This document shows, one piece after another, positions 62,233 through 64,000 of a DNA stretch of 64,000 bases. Each line of letters opens with the position of its first letter. The stretch's first letter is position 1. The DNA comes from Vibrio sp. SCSIO 43136 (lineage in GTDB: Bacteria > Pseudomonadota > Gammaproteobacteria > Enterobacterales > Vibrionaceae), in contig NZ_CP071848.1 in the NCBI RefSeq assembly GCF_023716565.1, positions 434,001 through 498,000 of the forward strand, given 5' to 3'. The translations under genes were made by a program, and so were the position numbers. The notes under the pieces are model-generated. The model was given only the letters and a program-made list of their open reading frames with translations. It searched no databases and was not told where the DNA came from.

Positions 62233-63702
62233 TCAAGCTGACAGCATTAATGAGTCAGCTTTGGCTTCTAGGTTGGTATTACCCATTAAGAAGTCGTCAA
62301 CCGCACGTGCACACTCACGGCCTTCGTTGATACAGCGAACTACTAGAGACTGACCAGTACGCATATCGCCAGCAGCAAATACACCTTTCTGGTTGGTCTG
62401 GAAACCTTCAGTCGCTACGTTACCACGCTCATCAAGTTTGATGTCTAGCTGTGCAAGTACACCAGTTGGTTCTGGGTGAAGGAAGCCCATCGCTAGGAAC
62501 GCCATATCACATGGGATAACACGTTCACTGCCTGCAACTTCTTCAAAGCCCGGACGTTCACCTGGTTTAGCGTCTTGCCATACGATGTCAGCAATACGTA
62601 AGCCAGTTACTTGGCCTGCATCGTTACCGATGAATTCTTTCGTCAGGATGTTCCAATGACGTTCACAACCTTCTTCGTGAGAAGTGGTTGTCTTCATGAT
62701 CATTGGGTATTGCGGCCAAGGCATGTTCGCTGGGCGCTTTTCTGGTGGGATTGGCATGATCTCTACTTGAGTGATGCTTGCTGCGCCATGACGGTTAGAA
62801 GTACCAACACAATCCGAACCTGTATCACCACCACCGATAACTACAACATGCTTATCTTTGGCATGAATCTCTTCAGCTTTAAGATCCATGTTATTGGCAC
62901 GGCGGTTGTTTTGGCCTAGGAAATCCATTGCAAAATGAACACCCTTGAACTCACGGCCTGGAACAGGCAGATCGCGAGGCACAGTAGAACCACCAGTGAG
63001 AAGCACAACGTCATGCTCTTGGCGCAACTGTGCTGCATTAACATCAACACCAATGTGCGCATTAACGACAAACTTAACACCCGCACGTTCCATAAGGTCG
63101 ATCTTGCGATCAATCACTTCCATGCTGAGCTTGAAGTCAGGGATACCAAAACGTAGTAGGCCACCGACTTTTTCGTCACGCTCATATACTGTCACAGTAT
63201 GACCCGCACTGTTTAGCTGCTCTGCTGCCGCTAGACCTGCAGGGCCTGAACCAATGATGGCGACAGTTTTACCTGTGCGAGAACGAGGTGTTTTCGGTTT
63301 AGCGTACCCTTCACGGTACGCTGTTTCTACGATGGTTTTCTCAATGTTACAGATGGTGATTGGGTCTTGGTTAATCCCCAATACACATGCACTTTCACAA
63401 GGTGCTGGACAAACACGGCCAGTAAACTCTGGGAAATTGTTGGTTGTGCTTAGAATGTTCCAAGCCTCTTCCCAGCTGTCACGGTAAACCGCATCGTTAA
63501 ACTCAGGGATGATGTTGCCAATTGGGCAGCCGTTATGACAAAACGGCACACCACAATCCATACAACGAGAAGCCTGAGTATTGATTTTGCTTCCGAACTC
63601 TTCGTTAAGAACAAACTCTTTGTTGTTTTGAATACGAACACTAGGGTCTAATTTGCGTGGCAATTCACGACCGTGCTCTAAAAATCCAGTAGGCTTACCC
63701 AT
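62233..63702 (-). CDS. gltD: Glutamate synthase small subunit, operon 2
   Basis: 489 residues. Cluster-binding cysteines lie in CMDCGVPFCHNGCPIGN and CPAPCESACVLGI, FAD site [20 protein letters not shown] site VVIGGGDTGSDC. This second GltD is 19 residues longer than the first and resembles the actinobacterial and plant-like branch in the CESACVLG motif. Its start overlaps the stop of the upstream large subunit gene (TAATG), a sign of coupled translation. Confidence 0.94.
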   Translation of the reverse strand: MGKPTGFLEHGRELPRKLDPSVRIQNNKEFVLNEEFGSKINTQASRCMDCGVPFCHNGCPIGNIIPEFNDAVYRDSWEEAWNILSTTNNFPEFTGRVCPAPCESACVLGINQDPITICNIEKTIVETAYREGYAKPKTPRSRTGKTVAIIGSGPAGLAAAEQLNSAGHTVTVYERDEKVGGLLRFGIPDFKLSMEVIDRKIDLMERAGVKFVVNAHIGVDVNAAQLRQEHDVVLLTGGSTVPRDLPVPGREFKGVHFAMDFLGQNNRRANNMDLKAEEIHAKDKHVVVIGGGDTGSDCVGTSNRHGAASITQVEIMPIPPEKRPANMPWPQYPMIMKTTTSHEEGCERHWNILTKEFIGNDAGQVTGLRIADIVWQDAKPGERPGFEEVAGSERVIPCDMAFLAMGFLHPEPTGVLAQLDIKLDERGNVATEGFQTNQKGVFAAGDMRTGQSLVVRCINEGRECARAVDDFLMGNTNLEAKADSLMLSA

Positions 63703-64000
63703 TATACGGCCTCCATCTCTTCCTTGATTTTCGCCTGTTGTGCTTCAGCTTTACGCTTTTGAAGTACAGCTTTGTAGTCTCGTGGCATGACTTTCACCAA
63801 TTGCGCTAGGTTCGCATCAAAGTTTGCAACAAACTCCTTCGCTACCGTACTACCAGTAAACTCGATATGCTTGGTTAGCATCTCTTGTAGCAGTGCTTTG
63901 TCTTCATCTTCAATTGGGTCTAGGTCAACCAGTTCAGGGTTTAGCTTGGTTTCAAAGTCACCATCTTTATCCCAAACGTAAGCAGTACCACCACTCATAC
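63702..64000 (-). CDS. gltB: Glutamate synthase large subunit, operon 2, C-terminal part
   Basis: Only the last about 99 residues are in the window; the frame runs off the right edge. MSGGTAYVWDKDGDFETKLN is the end of the GXGXG beta-helix domain, followed by the C-terminal helical tail (AKEFVANFDANLAQLVKVMPRDY). The pairing with a downstream gltD shows a second complete operon. Confidence 0.9.
   Translation of the reverse strand, partial: MSGGTAYVWDKDGDFETKLNPELVDLDPIEDEDKALLQEMLTKHIEFTGSTVAKEFVANFDANLAQLVKVMPRDYKAVLQKRKAEAQQAKIKEEMEAV

Overview
This window is a stretch of the large chromosome of a Vibrio-type gammaproteobacterium. The evidence is gene order (ispF-truD-surE-pcm-nlpD-rpoS/mutS, recA-recX-alaS-aspartate kinase-csrA-tRNA-Ser/Arg, oadGAB, gshA-luxS, ffh-rpsP-rimM-trmD-rplS, dapB-carAB, two gltBD operons) and the presence of luxS, a Na+ pump oxaloacetate decarboxylase and a TonB siderophore receptor. 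The exact species cannot be told from the sequence alone. Almost everything is ordinary core genome. No prophage, insertion sequence, integron or CRISPR array was seen.

Layout. 1-7.4 kb: end of ispF, then truD, surE, pcm, nlpD and rpoS, with mutS convergent. 7.6-16.4 kb: a four-gene accessory cassette (OB-fold/NfeD-like membrane protein, flotillin, 1621-residue coiled-coil MoxR-like AAA+ ATPase, TelA family protein) placed between mutS and pncC, two genes that are close neighbours in many relatives. 16.5-23.3 kb: pncC, SOS-controlled recA, recX, alaS, aspartate kinase, csrA. 23.5-24.6 kb: nine tRNA genes (2 Ser-GCU, 7 Arg-ACG). 24.9-28.1 kb: oadGAB. 28.3-35.4 kb: a quinone-reductase-like oxidoreductase, yqaA, an M16 protease lipoprotein, gshA, a lytic transglycosylase-like lipoprotein and luxS. 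35.6-37.7 kb (minus): yfjD and ypjD, divergent from ffh. 37.9-41.7 kb: ffh, rpsP-rimM-trmD-rplS. 41.9-47.6 kb: dapB and carAB, the latter with two ArgR boxes. 47.8-50.5 kb: a probable iron-regulated divergent pair (small secreted protein and TonB receptor). 50.6-55.8 kb: TSUP transporter, flavodoxin, TRIC channel, btuF-cbiB-mtnN and a DUF1499 lipoprotein. 55.9-64.0 kb (minus): two consecutive glutamate synthase operons, the second running off the window.

Functional themes are stress and DNA repair control (rpoS, mutS, recA/recX), translation (alaS, tRNAs, ffh, rpsP operon), the activated methyl cycle and AI-2 synthesis (mtnN and luxS, 20 kb apart), nitrogen and carbamoyl phosphate metabolism (gltBD twice, carAB), and cobalamin salvage (btuF, cbiB).

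The best candidate for a poorly described system is the flotillin/AAA+/TelA cassette. Other points of interest are two copies of a MITE-like palindromic element (after recA and after luxS), several 7-8 bp tandem repeat arrays between genes, a possible pseudoknot leader before oadG, a near-perfect sigma-54-like site between the two glt operons, and a 15-bp perfect inverted repeat in front of a flavodoxin gene. All family assignments come from reading the translated sequence and remembered family features; no database search was run.
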